Assembly: GCA_001314655.1 (NCBI GenBank)
Contig: LJSF01000041.1
Location: 57,498 to 121,497 of the forward strand
Direction: 5' to 3'
DNA: 64,000 nt
DNA from: Rhodobacteraceae bacterium HLUCCA08
GTDB lineage: Bacteria > Pseudomonadota > Alphaproteobacteria > Rhodobacterales > Rhodobacteraceae
The translations under genes were made by a program, and so were the position numbers. The notes beneath the pieces were generated by a model. That model ran no database searches, was not told the DNA's origin, and was given only the letters and a program-made list of their open reading frames with translations. Of the stretch, positions 28,201 through 35,711 are shown in pieces (positions within the stretch are counted from its first letter, which is position 1; each line of letters opens with the position of its first letter).

Positions 28201-28546
28201 AGATCAGCCCCTCGATCCGCGGCACCTGGGCCAGTTCGATCCCGTCGGCATCGCGCAGCACCGCGTCGCGCAGCACGACACGCGGATGCAGATCGGTCCC
28301 CAGGGTGATCGTCACCTCGCGGAAATCCAGCGATCCGCCGTCCAGCACCGCCTCGGCCCGGGCCTCGACCGCCTCGCGAACCCAGCCGGGGGCGGTGATC
28401 TCGCGGCCCAGCAGGGCCAGGGCCGCGACCAGCACGAAAACGACCGGCAGCGCGGCCAGCAGCAGCACCGCCCGGACCAGATGCCGCGGCCGCACCCGTC
28501 GGCTCCGGCCGGTGCCAGCCTCGATTTCGGTTTCCGCGCCGGTCAA
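25265..28546 (-). CDS. Large AsmA-like / DUF3971 envelope protein
   Basis: A 1093-residue protein with one N-terminal membrane helix (about residues 22-45, RAVLLLAALPVVFVLVAALALL), then a long beta-rich periplasmic region and an AsmA-like C-terminal domain (about 930-1075: LASLLDAISVVGLLSQLDGQGLLFNDVEALFRI). This is the YhdP/TamB-like superfamily of lipid-bridging or outer-membrane assembly proteins. The start chosen is a TTG at 28546, with AAAGGGG five bases before it and MTGAETEIEAG following; a further ATG at 28627 has no such site and would add 27 Arg/Trp-rich residues. bcp is divergent. Confidence 0.82.
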   Translation of the reverse strand: MTGAETEIEAGTGRSRRVRPRHLVRAVLLLAALPVVFVLVAALALLGREITAPGWVREAVEARAEAVLDGGSLDFREVTITLGTDLHPRVVLRDAVLRDADGIELAQVPRIEGLISPRGVVQGRVLAQEVRVAGAQLRLRRAVDGSVGLAFGLGAEVGQAENLPALLEQVEAQFADGPLEALELVRASGLIVNFDDARARRSWTVDGGALSLDLRGGRTVLEADLSLLTGRAWASRLQLRYDSPQGARTASFGFEITDAVGSDIATQSPALAWLAVVDAPISGAMTGGLDATGALGPLEVRLSMGEGVIQAGPGTRPVPFTGAAADLTYDPQAGRIGFERLAVDSAWGLVEARGRTLLEGMRLGWPEALVGQFEIDRLVLTPPEAYPEPLVLDAVSLEARMQLDPFALELGEAVLRIDGEPLVLRGTVRAAAEGWGVALDGRIDTLAWAEALRLWPRTLRPGTRDWFARNVEAGRLRDAALSLRLPPAGRPVLGLTADLEDAQVRFARTLPPVEAAGGRLSWIGGRLALVLERGHLTAPQGGRIDLAGSVMEVPRTGPQAPARFDLALSGTITAMLAVLNEPPFEVLRESDLPVTLADGRAVLELALDMPLKPGTTRDERDWQASGTLSGLRSALLVPGRVLTAAALQVMADPDALVFAGPVRVSDVPADLTYARALGPDSAGTGRIEGTVTLSAASLAAFGIGLPPGMVRGQGTARVDIDLSRPGAPGLRLRSDLAGLGLALEGLGWAKPRGATGRFELDGVLGDAPRIDRIVLDASGLDMAGRLDLAPGGGLARARFDRVQLGGWLDSAVTLVARGPGAAPRIELTGGMLDLRRLPGGGGASGQEGGPVVAALDRVQVTDTIALTGFRGEFSRLGGFSGTFTAAVNGQAPIAGTLIPTPRGAAVRLLSGDAGAVLRATGLLPGARSGALELVLQPTGAPGTFDGQLAASNLRVRDAPALASLLDAISVVGLLSQLDGQGLLFNDVEALFRITPRQIVITRSSAVGPGLGLSLDGVHDLASGRVDFQGVVSPFYLLNGVGAVLTRPGEGLIGFSFTLQGPVDSPRVLVNPLSVLTPGMFREIFRRPPPSLAE

Positions 28547-28653
28547 TCTTGCCCCTTTCGCCCGCGGCCATATCTTGCGGCAAGCCGGGCGGAAGGCAAA
28601 GGGGAATGCGCCCGACCGCCGCCACACGACCGCCGCAACACAGGAGAGGACAG

Positions 28654-29121
28654 ATGACCCAGCTTGCCCCGGGCGATACCGCCCCCGATTTCACCCTGCC
28701 CCGCGACGGCGGCGGAACCGTCGCCCTGTCCGATCTGCGCGGCAAGGCGGTGGTGCTGTATTTCTACCCCAAGGACAACACCCCCGGCTGCACCACCGAG
28801 GCGCTGGATTTCACCGCCCGCGCCGCCGAATTCGACGCCGCCGGGGCCGTGGTGCTGGGCGTCAGCAAGGACAGCGTCAAGAAGCATGACAATTTCGTCG
28901 CCAAGCAGGAGCTCAAGGTGATCCTGCTGTCGGATGCCGACAGCGACACCTGCGAACGCTACGGCGCCTGGGGCGAAAAGCAGATGTACGGCAAGACCTA
29001 CGAGGGCATCCTCCGCTCGACCGTCCTGATCGACGGTGCGGGCAAGGTGGCGCAAGTCTGGCCCAAGGTCTCGGTCAAGGGCCATGCGGAGGAGGTGCTG
29101 GAGGCGGTGCGCGCGCTCTGA
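28654..29121 (+). CDS. bcp: Thioredoxin-dependent peroxiredoxin, BCP/PrxQ type
   Basis: Reduces hydroperoxides in the cytosol. The 155 residues have the peroxidatic cysteine at 46 (YFYPKDNTPGCTTEALDF). The resolving cysteine that many BCP proteins carry five residues later (E. coli Cys50) is Leu51 here. A further cysteine lies near residue 99 (SDTCERYGAW), so the protein works either as a 1-Cys enzyme or through that residue. The ATG at 28654 follows AGGAGAGGAC. It is divergent from the AsmA-like gene, and a palindromic terminator follows. Confidence 0.93.
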   Translation: MTQLAPGDTAPDFTLPRDGGGTVALSDLRGKAVVLYFYPKDNTPGCTTEALDFTARAAEFDAAGAVVLGVSKDSVKKHDNFVAKQELKVILLSDADSDTCERYGAWGEKQMYGKTYEGILRSTVLIDGAGKVAQVWPKVSVKGHAEEVLEAVRAL

Positions 29122-29130
29122 CCTTGGGGC

Positions 29131-29160
29131 GGCCAACAAAATTACGTAATTTTGTTGGCC
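29131..29160 (+). terminator. Perfect 30-bp palindrome downstream of bcp
   Basis: Two 15-bp arms (GGCCAACAAAATTAC and its exact complement) with no spacer, 9 bp after the bcp stop. In RNA it folds to a stem ending in TTTTGTTGGCC. It shares the ATTACRTAAT core with the hairpin at 20494-20519. Probably a terminator. Confidence 0.65.
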
Positions 29161-29197
29161 CCTTGACCAACGGCATGCGCAGGGCCACACCGCGCTC

Positions 29198-30025
29198 ATG
29201 ACACCGCTCGCACAGATGGCCGAAGAGGTCCTGCGCACGGCCGACGGCCGCGCCAAGACGGCCCTGTCGCGCCGCCATGCCGCCGCCTGGGCCGCCGCGC
29301 GCGCCGCCGGCGACCTGCCGCCGATCGGCCGTGCCACGCCGCCCGACCAGCCCGCCCGGCCCGCGCGTCCCGACTTGCGCGATCCGCGCGACGTGCCCCG
29401 CCGGCGGCCGGGAACCGAGGCCGGCCGGCTGGCGATCCTGCACGCCGTCGCCCATATCGAGCTGAACGCCGTCGACCTGCACTGGGATATCATCGCCCGG
29501 TTCACCGACACGCCGATGCCACCGGGATTCTATGACGACTGGGTCAAGGCCGCGGACGAGGAATCGAAGCATTTCAACCTGATATGCGACCGGCTTGAGG
29601 CGATGGGCAGCCATTACGGCGCGCTGCCCGCGCATGCCGGCATGTGGCGCGCCGCCGAGGACACCGCCGATGACCTGATGGGTCGGCTGGCGGTTGTGCC
29701 GATGGTGCTCGAGGCGCGCGGGCTCGATGTCACCCCCGGCATGATCGCGGTCTTCGAAAAGGCCGGCGATGCCGAGACCGTCGACGCGCTGCGGGTGATC
29801 TATGCCGAAGAGGTCCACCATGTCGCCTATGGCTCCAAGTGGTTCCACTTCCTGTGCGGGCGCGCCGAGCGCGACCCCAAGGACGCCTTCCACGCCCTGG
29901 TGCGGCGCTATTTTCACGGCTCGCTCAAGCCGCCCTTCAACGCCGAGAAACGCGCCGAGGCCGGCCTGCCGCCGGATTTCTACTGGCCGCTCGCCGATCC
30001 GCCGCATCCTGTGGACCCGGACTGA
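29198..30025 (+). CDS. Ferritin-like DUF455 protein
   Basis: A 275-residue protein of the DUF455 ferritin-like group. The diiron-type ligands are visible: HAVAHIELNAVDLHWD near residues 88-103, DEESKHFNLICDRLE near 126-140, EARGLDVTPGM near 177, and YAEEVHHVAYGSKWF near 208-222, giving the E-x6-7-E / E-x2-H pairs of the four-helix bundle. The biological role is not established; tRNA or redox functions have been proposed for relatives. The N-terminal 60 residues are Ala/Pro/Arg-rich. It starts 76 bp after bcp, behind the palindromic terminator. Confidence 0.85.
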   Translation: MTPLAQMAEEVLRTADGRAKTALSRRHAAAWAAARAAGDLPPIGRATPPDQPARPARPDLRDPRDVPRRRPGTEAGRLAILHAVAHIELNAVDLHWDIIARFTDTPMPPGFYDDWVKAADEESKHFNLICDRLEAMGSHYGALPAHAGMWRAAEDTADDLMGRLAVVPMVLEARGLDVTPGMIAVFEKAGDAETVDALRVIYAEEVHHVAYGSKWFHFLCGRAERDPKDAFHALVRRYFHGSLKPPFNAEKRAEAGLPPDFYWPLADPPHPVDPD

Positions 30026-30207
30026 CCCGATGGGCTAACCCTCGGAGACTCGGCGAGATTCCGCCGGTTTCGCATATGATTCATGCGAATTGTCACATCC
30101 TTGGGCAAAGCGCTTGCCACCCCCGGACCGCGGCCTTAACACGATTTTCACGCGGTTCCGTCCGGGGGGAGAGCCGTCACGACTGGGTTGGGGACAGGAC
30201 TTCTCTC

Positions 30208-31521
30208 GTGCGAACACGACTAGGACAGGCTTTACACACGTGGCTCGAACGCCGTTTTCCCGAAAAACGGCTGTTCCTGCGCTCGGATGACCAGACCCGG
30301 TTCATTCGTCTGCGCCCCGAAACCCAACTGATCGCCTGGACCGGCAGCGGCCTGCTGATCGCCTGGACGATCATCGCCACCGCGGTGTTGCTGATGGATT
30401 CCATCGGCGCCGGCAATTTCCGCTCTCAGGCCGCCCGGAGCCAATTGACCTACGAGGAGCGGCTGAACGCCATTTCCAGCGAGCGCGACGTGCGCGCGAC
30501 AGAGGCGCTGGCCGCCCAGGGGCGGTTCAGCCTGGCCCTGGCCGAGGTGTCGCGCATGCAATCGGAACTGCTGCGCTCGGAGGATCGCCGGCGCGAGCTG
30601 GAAACCGCCATCGACGTGATGCAGGCGACCCTGCGACGCACCGTGGCCGAGCGCGAGGCCGCCCGCGACGAGGCGTCGACCCTGCAGGCCGCTCTCGAAG
30701 GCGACGGCGCCCTGCCCGGCAATTCCGACACCGACGCGACCGGGACGGTCGACCTGCTGGCCGCCGCCCTGGCCGAAACCGCCGAGGAACGCGACCAGGT
30801 GCTGGCCGATGCGGAATTCGCACTCGACCGCGCCGCGGAGCTGGAACTAGAGCTGCGCCTGCTGCAGGAAAAGAACGACCAGATCTTCGGCCAGCTCGAA
30901 GAGGCCTTCACCGTCTCGGTCGAACCGCTCGACGACATGTTCCGTGCCGCCGGCATGGACCCGGACCGGGTGCTGAACGAAATCCGCGAAGGCTATTCCG
31001 GCACCGGCGGCCCGCTGACGCCGCTGCAATTCTCCACCCGTGGCGGCGAGATGGACCCGGACGCGGCCCGCGCCAATGCGATCCTGGGCTCGATGGATCG
31101 GCTCAACCTCTACCGGATCGCGGCCGAGCGGATCCCCTTCGACATGCCCGTGCGGTCGAATTACCGCTTCACCAGCGGTTTCGGCATGCGCTGGGGCCGG
31201 ATGCACAACGGCACCGATTTCGCCGCCCCGATCGGCACCCCGATCTATGCCCCCGCCGATGGCGTCGTGACCTTCGCCGGCTGGGCCTCGGGATATGGCC
31301 GCCTGACCAAGGTCCAGCATGCCTTCGGGATCGAAACCCGCTATGCCCACCAGAGCCGGATTCGGGTCGACGTCGGACAAAGGGTCTCGCGCGGAGAGCA
31401 TATCGGTGATATTGGGAACTCAGGACGGTCGACCGGCCCGCATCTGCATTACGAAGTGCGTGTGGGCGGCAATCCCGTGAACCCCATGACCTACATACGA
31501 GCTGGCGAAGATGTTTTCTAA
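30208..31521 (+). CDS. Membrane-anchored M23-family peptidase (DUF5930 type)
   Basis: A 437-residue cell-wall endopeptidase candidate: N-terminal cytosolic segment, one membrane helix near residues 45-68 (GSGLLIAWTIIATAVLLMDS), a long coiled coil (about 75-235, rich in E/R/A), then an M23 domain at about 320-430. The zinc ligands are seen as MHNGTDFAAPIGTPIYAPADG and GPHLHYEVR (H-x-H). The GTG at 30208 is chosen because it gives VRTRLGQALHTWLERRFPEKRLF, the N-terminus I expect for this Rhodobacterales family; the open frame upstream crosses non-coding sequence. It overlaps the bactofilin gene by 11 bp, so the two are coupled. Confidence 0.87.
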   Translation: MRTRLGQALHTWLERRFPEKRLFLRSDDQTRFIRLRPETQLIAWTGSGLLIAWTIIATAVLLMDSIGAGNFRSQAARSQLTYEERLNAISSERDVRATEALAAQGRFSLALAEVSRMQSELLRSEDRRRELETAIDVMQATLRRTVAEREAARDEASTLQAALEGDGALPGNSDTDATGTVDLLAAALAETAEERDQVLADAEFALDRAAELELELRLLQEKNDQIFGQLEEAFTVSVEPLDDMFRAAGMDPDRVLNEIREGYSGTGGPLTPLQFSTRGGEMDPDAARANAILGSMDRLNLYRIAAERIPFDMPVRSNYRFTSGFGMRWGRMHNGTDFAAPIGTPIYAPADGVVTFAGWASGYGRLTKVQHAFGIETRYAHQSRIRVDVGQRVSRGEHIGDIGNSGRSTGPHLHYEVRVGGNPVNPMTYIRAGEDVF

Positions 31522-32059
31522 GAGCAAGATCAACGAACCGAGCGCCGCCTCCGGCGACACTCTCAAGCCCACGTCGGCGGCGGACAGCTCTGCCACCGGC
31601 AACACCGGCGCCGATTTCAAATCCGCCGCCCCCAAGGCCAAGCCGCCGGCTTCGACCCTGTCGGCGGACCTGACGATCACCGGCAATCTCAAGACCAGCG
31701 GTGACATCAATATCGAGGGCACGGTCGAAGGCGATATCCGCGCCCATCTGCTGACCATCGGCGAAGGCGCCACCGTGCGCGGCGAATGCATCGCCGACGA
31801 CGTGGTGGTCAATGGCCGCATCGTCGGCACCGTCCGCGGCCTCAAGGTGCGCTTGACGTCCTCGGCCCGGGTCGAGGGCGACATCATCCACAAGACCATC
31901 GCGATCGAGAGCGGCGCCCATTTCGAAGGCTCTGTCCAGCGTCAGGAAGATCCGCTGAACGCCGGCGGCGCAGGGCGGTCCAAGCCCGCGGGCGGCACCA
32001 CGCCCGCCGCGCCTGCCGCGCCCTCCGCTCCCGCCGCGAAGGCCGACCCCAAGACCTGA
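31511..32059 (+). CDS. Bactofilin (polymer-forming cytoskeletal protein)
   Basis: A 182-residue bactofilin. The central domain (about 50-145) is a right-handed beta-helix with regularly spaced G/I/V: LTITGNLKTSGDINIEGTVEGDIRAHLLTIGEGATVRGECIADDVV and so on. Flexible N- and C-terminal tails are rich in Ala, Pro and Lys. Bactofilins polymerise without nucleotide and scaffold envelope enzymes; the 11-bp overlap with the M23 peptidase gene fits a known bactofilin-M23 partnership in other bacteria (for instance the Helicobacter CcmA-Csd1 pair). Confidence 0.93.
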   Translation: MFSKSKINEPSAASGDTLKPTSAADSSATGNTGADFKSAAPKAKPPASTLSADLTITGNLKTSGDINIEGTVEGDIRAHLLTIGEGATVRGECIADDVVVNGRIVGTVRGLKVRLTSSARVEGDIIHKTIAIESGAHFEGSVQRQEDPLNAGGAGRSKPAGGTTPAAPAAPSAPAAKADPKT

Positions 32060-32062
32060 TCC

Positions 32063-33556
32063 TTGACCGGTCCAGCCGACACCAAAGGGGCCGCGCCCGC
32101 CGCGCGGCCCCTTTTCGATGCCGGGTTCTGCGAACCCGGGCGGCGCAAGCTGATCCTGGTCGCGGCGATCCTGGCCTCGTCGATGGGGTTCATCGACGGC
32201 ACCGTCACCGCCATCGCCATGCCCGATATCCGCGCCGCGCTCGGCGCCTCGCTGGCCGATGCGCAATGGATCCACAACGCCTACATGGTCACGATCTCGG
32301 CGCTGATCCTTGCCGGTGGTGCGCTGGGCGACAAGTTCGGCCTGGCGCGGACGTTCTCGCTGGGCATCGGGCTGTTCATGGCGATGTCGGCGATCTGCGC
32401 GCTGGCCCCCACGACCCAGACCCTGATCCTGGCCCGCTTTGCCCAGGGCGCCGGCGCGGCGCTGATGGTGCCCGGGTCGCTGGCCATCATCAGCCGGGCC
32501 TATCCGCGGGCCAAGCGCGGCCGGGCGATCGCGCTCTGGGCCTCGGCCAGCGCGATCACCACCGCCATGGGGCCGATCGTCGGCGGTCTGGCCCTGTCCT
32601 TTGGCGGGGACGAGGTCTGGCGCTGGATCTTCGCCATCAACCTGCCGCTCGGCGCGCTGGCGCTTGTCCTGGTCCGGCGTGGCGTCGCCCGCGACAACGG
32701 CAAGCCCGACCGCCCGGTCGATGGCGCGGGCGCCGCGCTGGCGACCCTGGCGCTGGGGCTGCTGGCCTGGGCGATGATCTCGGCCGAGGGCGGGTTCGAT
32801 ACCCGGTCGCTGAGCTATGCCGGCCTGGGCGTCCTCGCCTTCATCGCCTTCCTGGTCCAGGAACGCCGGGCCCCGGCACCGATAATGCCGCTGTCGCTGT
32901 TCTCGCGCAGCCGGGTCTTCACCATCGCCAACCTGGTGACGTTCCTTCTGTATTTCTGCCTGTCGGCGGTGCTGTTCTACCTGCCGATGCTGCTGATCGC
33001 CGGCTGGGGCATGACCGAGATCATCGCCGCCTCGGCCTGGGCGCCGATGTCGCTGCTGATCTTCCTGTTTGCGGGCCGCGCCGGGCGCCTGGCCGACCGG
33101 ATCGGACCCGGCCCGCTGATGACCAGCGGCGCGGCGCTGATCGGGCTGGCCTATGGCTGGCTGGCGGTCGCCATCATCGGCCGGGATTTCCTGACCGACG
33201 TGCTGGCGCCGATGACCCTGATGGGGCTGGGCATGGCGCTGGTCGTGGCGCCGCTTTCGGCGGCGGTGATGAAATCGGTGGCCGATGACCAGACCGGCAT
33301 CGCCTCGGGGGTGAACAACGCGATCAGCCGCTCGGCCGGGCTGGTCGCCGTCGCCGCCATCGGCCCGATCGCCGCGGGCCGCTACGGGCTGGCCGGAGGG
33401 CCCGAGACCTATGGCGCGAAATCCCCCGCGCCCGACCATGTCGCCGCCATGACCACCGCCTTTTCCGACCTGGCCTGGATCTTCGCCGGCCTTGCCCTGC
33501 TGGCCGCGCTGGCCAGCGCGATCGGCCTGCGCCCGGCCATGCTTCAGGATCGGTGA
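32063..33556 (+). CDS. DHA2-type MFS multidrug exporter
   Basis: A 497-residue, 14-helix major facilitator exporter of the EmrB/QacA group. Motifs are AAILASSMGFIDGTVTAIAMPDI in helix 1, WIHNAYMVTISALILAGGALGDKFG (motif A region) near residues 68-92, and RFAQGAGAALMVPGSLAII with the motif C-like region at 155-175. The start is a TTG at 32063, three bases after the bactofilin stop; no ATG lies before helix 1, and GATCC spacing is too short for a strong ribosome site, so translational coupling is likely. It overlaps the DUF2189 gene on the other strand by 13 bp. Confidence 0.87.
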   Translation: MTGPADTKGAAPAARPLFDAGFCEPGRRKLILVAAILASSMGFIDGTVTAIAMPDIRAALGASLADAQWIHNAYMVTISALILAGGALGDKFGLARTFSLGIGLFMAMSAICALAPTTQTLILARFAQGAGAALMVPGSLAIISRAYPRAKRGRAIALWASASAITTAMGPIVGGLALSFGGDEVWRWIFAINLPLGALALVLVRRGVARDNGKPDRPVDGAGAALATLALGLLAWAMISAEGGFDTRSLSYAGLGVLAFIAFLVQERRAPAPIMPLSLFSRSRVFTIANLVTFLLYFCLSAVLFYLPMLLIAGWGMTEIIAASAWAPMSLLIFLFAGRAGRLADRIGPGPLMTSGAALIGLAYGWLAVAIIGRDFLTDVLAPMTLMGLGMALVVAPLSAAVMKSVADDQTGIASGVNNAISRSAGLVAVAAIGPIAAGRYGLAGGPETYGAKSPAPDHVAAMTTAFSDLAWIFAGLALLAALASAIGLRPAMLQDR

Positions 33557-34320
33557 ACCAACGCCTTGCGGTACAGGTGCCAGGTCGCGTGGCCCAGCAC
33601 CGGCAGCACCACGATCAGGCCCAGAAAGGCCGGCGCCAGGGCGACCAGGCTCAGCACCGCGATGATCGCGGCCCAGGCCAGCATCACGGCCGGGTTGGTC
33701 TTGACCACCTCGACGCTCAGCAGCATCGCGGTGATGAAATCGACCTCCTTGTCCAGCAGCAGCGGCAGGCTGACCACGGTCAGCGCGAACAGGATGAAGG
33801 CCGCCACCGCCCCCACCACCAGTTCCACCGCCACCAGCGCCAGCCCCTCGGGCGTCAGGAACGCCTCGAGCGTGACGCTGCGCATCTGGCTCACCCCCAT
33901 CATCAGGGCAAAGATCATATGCGCCAGGAAGGTCCAGAACAGGAAATAGATCACGATGATCGCGCCCATCCAGGGGATCTGGCGCTTGCGTTCGTCCCAG
34001 ACCACGCCCAGCACCCGGTACCAGTCCAACGCCTGGCCCTGTTCCAGCCGCCGGCTGACCTCGTAAAGCCCGACGGCAGCAAAGGGCGCGGCCAGCGGAA
34101 AGCCCAGCGACGTCGCCAGCACCCAGGTCACATGGCCCGCGGACAACAGCACCATCAGGAACCCGCCCAGCACGTAGACGCCTGAAAAGAACAGCCCGAA
34201 TTGCGGCGCACGCCGGAAATCCGCCCAGCCGGCCCGCAGACAGGCGTTCAGATCGGCAAAGGCCAGCCGCGCGACATCCGGCCGGGGCGAGGCTTCGGGC
34301 ACCAGGCTCGCGTCACTCAT
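33544..34320 (-). CDS. DUF2189 integral membrane protein
   Basis: A 258-residue multi-pass membrane protein (about six helices after residue 45). DUF2189 is recognised from LRAGWADFRRAPQFGLFFSGVYVLGG near residues 27-52, WDERKRQIPWMGAIIVIYFLFW near 112-133, and KTNPAVMLAWAAII near 210. Function unknown; relatives often lie near respiratory oxidase genes, but not here. The start MSDASLV at 34320 is preferred over an upstream ATG because that part is Arg-rich and unconserved. It ends inside the 3' end of the convergent MFS gene. Confidence 0.83.
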   Translation of the reverse strand: MSDASLVPEASPRPDVARLAFADLNACLRAGWADFRRAPQFGLFFSGVYVLGGFLMVLLSAGHVTWVLATSLGFPLAAPFAAVGLYEVSRRLEQGQALDWYRVLGVVWDERKRQIPWMGAIIVIYFLFWTFLAHMIFALMMGVSQMRSVTLEAFLTPEGLALVAVELVVGAVAAFILFALTVVSLPLLLDKEVDFITAMLLSVEVVKTNPAVMLAWAAIIAVLSLVALAPAFLGLIVVLPVLGHATWHLYRKALVHRS

Positions 34321-34485
34321 CACAGCAGTCCTCCCGAAGGCCATGTTCCGCGGGCGCGGCACGCGCGTCAAGCTGTCGCAGGACCCGGCCCGGGACGATC
34401 CGGCCCGCGACCCCGCCCGATCACGGGGCGATCACCCGCCGCTTGCGGAATGAACGCGCGCGGAAGCGCACATTTCCTTGACCGC

Positions 34486-35610
34486 TCACTCCTCGGCGGT
34501 GGCCTCGGCGCGGGACTTGCCGCTGACATCCATCGCCAGGGTGGCGGCCATGAAGCCGTCCAGATCGCCGTCCAGCACACCCGAGGTGTCCGAGGTCTCG
34601 TGCCCGGTGCGCAGGTCCTTCACCATCTGGTAGGGCTGCAGCACATAGGACCGGATCTGGTTGCCCCAGCCGGCGCTGCCCTTGGCCTCATGGGCGGCGT
34701 TGATATCGGCGGTGCGCCGCTCCAGCTCCATCTGGTACAGCCGGGATTTCAGCGCCTTCATGGCGATGTCGCGGTTCTGGTGCTGCGATTTTTCCGAGCT
34801 TGTCACAACGATCCCGGTCGGATGGTGGGTGATCCGCACCGCCGAATCCGTGGTGTTCACATGCTGCCCACCCGCGCCCGAGGACCGGAAGGTGTCGATC
34901 CGGATATCGGAGGGGTTGACCTCGATCTCGATATTGTCGTCGACCACCGGATAGACCCAGACACTGGCAAAGGAGGTCTCGCGGGTGCCCTTGCCGAAGG
35001 GGCTGATCCGGACCAGCCGGTGCACGCCGCTTTCCGATTTCAGCCAGCCATAGGCATTGGCGCCGCTGATCTTGTAGGCGCAGGACTTGATCCCGGCCTC
35101 GGCCCCGGCTTCCTCGGATTGCAGCTCCACCTTGTAGCCGCGCTTTTCGGCCCAGCGGACATACATCCGCTGCAGCATCTGGGCCCAGTCGCAGGCCTCG
35201 GTGCCGCCGGCGCCGGCATTGATTTCAAGGAAGGTGTCGTTGCCGTCGGCCTCGCCGTTCAGCAGCGCCTCCAGCTCCTTGGCCGCGGCGCGGTCGCGCA
35301 GCGCCTTCAACGCCGCCTCGGCCTCGGCCACGACCTCGGCGTCGTCCTCCATCTCGCCCAGTTCGATCAGCTCGACATTGTCGGACAGGTCCCGGGCGAT
35401 GCCGTCATGGGTCTCGATCTGGTCCAGCAGGCGCTGGCGGTCGCGCATCAGGATCTGGGCGCCGTCGGGATCGTCCCACAGGGTCGGATCCTCGACCCTG
35501 GCGTTGAATTCCTCCAGCCGGTGCCGGGCCGTCGCACGGTCCATCCGCTGGCCCAGCAGGGCCAGGCTCTTTTCGATCTCGTCGACGACAGTCTGGATTT
35601 CGGCGCGCAT
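34486..35610 (-). CDS. prfB: Peptide chain release factor 2
   Basis: Recognises UGA/UAA and triggers peptide release. The 374 residues include the codon-recognition tripeptide SPF ([13 protein letters not shown]) and the catalytic GGQ near residues 247-249 ([20 protein letters not shown]). Unlike E. coli, no in-frame UGA or programmed frameshift is present: one continuous frame encodes the whole protein. The start [16 protein letters not shown] is the family N-terminus. Penicillin-binding protein 1A lies 101 bp upstream on the same strand, an order common in Rhodobacterales. Confidence 0.96.
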   Translation of the reverse strand: MRAEIQTVVDEIEKSLALLGQRMDRATARHRLEEFNARVEDPTLWDDPDGAQILMRDRQRLLDQIETHDGIARDLSDNVELIELGEMEDDAEVVAEAEAALKALRDRAAAKELEALLNGEADGNDTFLEINAGAGGTEACDWAQMLQRMYVRWAEKRGYKVELQSEEAGAEAGIKSCAYKISGANAYGWLKSESGVHRLVRISPFGKGTRETSFASVWVYPVVDDNIEIEVNPSDIRIDTFRSSGAGGQHVNTTDSAVRITHHPTGIVVTSSEKSQHQNRDIAMKALKSRLYQMELERRTADINAAHEAKGSAGWGNQIRSYVLQPYQMVKDLRTGHETSDTSGVLDGDLDGFMAATLAMDVSGKSRAEATAEE

Positions 35611-35711
35611 GGGTCACGGTCCTTCGGGGCGGTATCGAGGCGATGTATCGCAGGCCCCGCGCCGCTTCAAGCGGGCGGTCGGCCGGGCCACGCACCGGCC
35701 CGGGACGGCGG

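Noticed and set aside
22661..28657. Rightward open frame of almost 2000 codons
   Set aside because: It runs antisense through DUF924, MFS, queA and AsmA-like genes, is His/Gln/Arg/Pro-rich low complexity, and reflects high-GC third positions.
34486..35610. Programmed frameshift in prfB
   Set aside because: I looked for the in-frame TGA near codon 25; the gene is one continuous frame.
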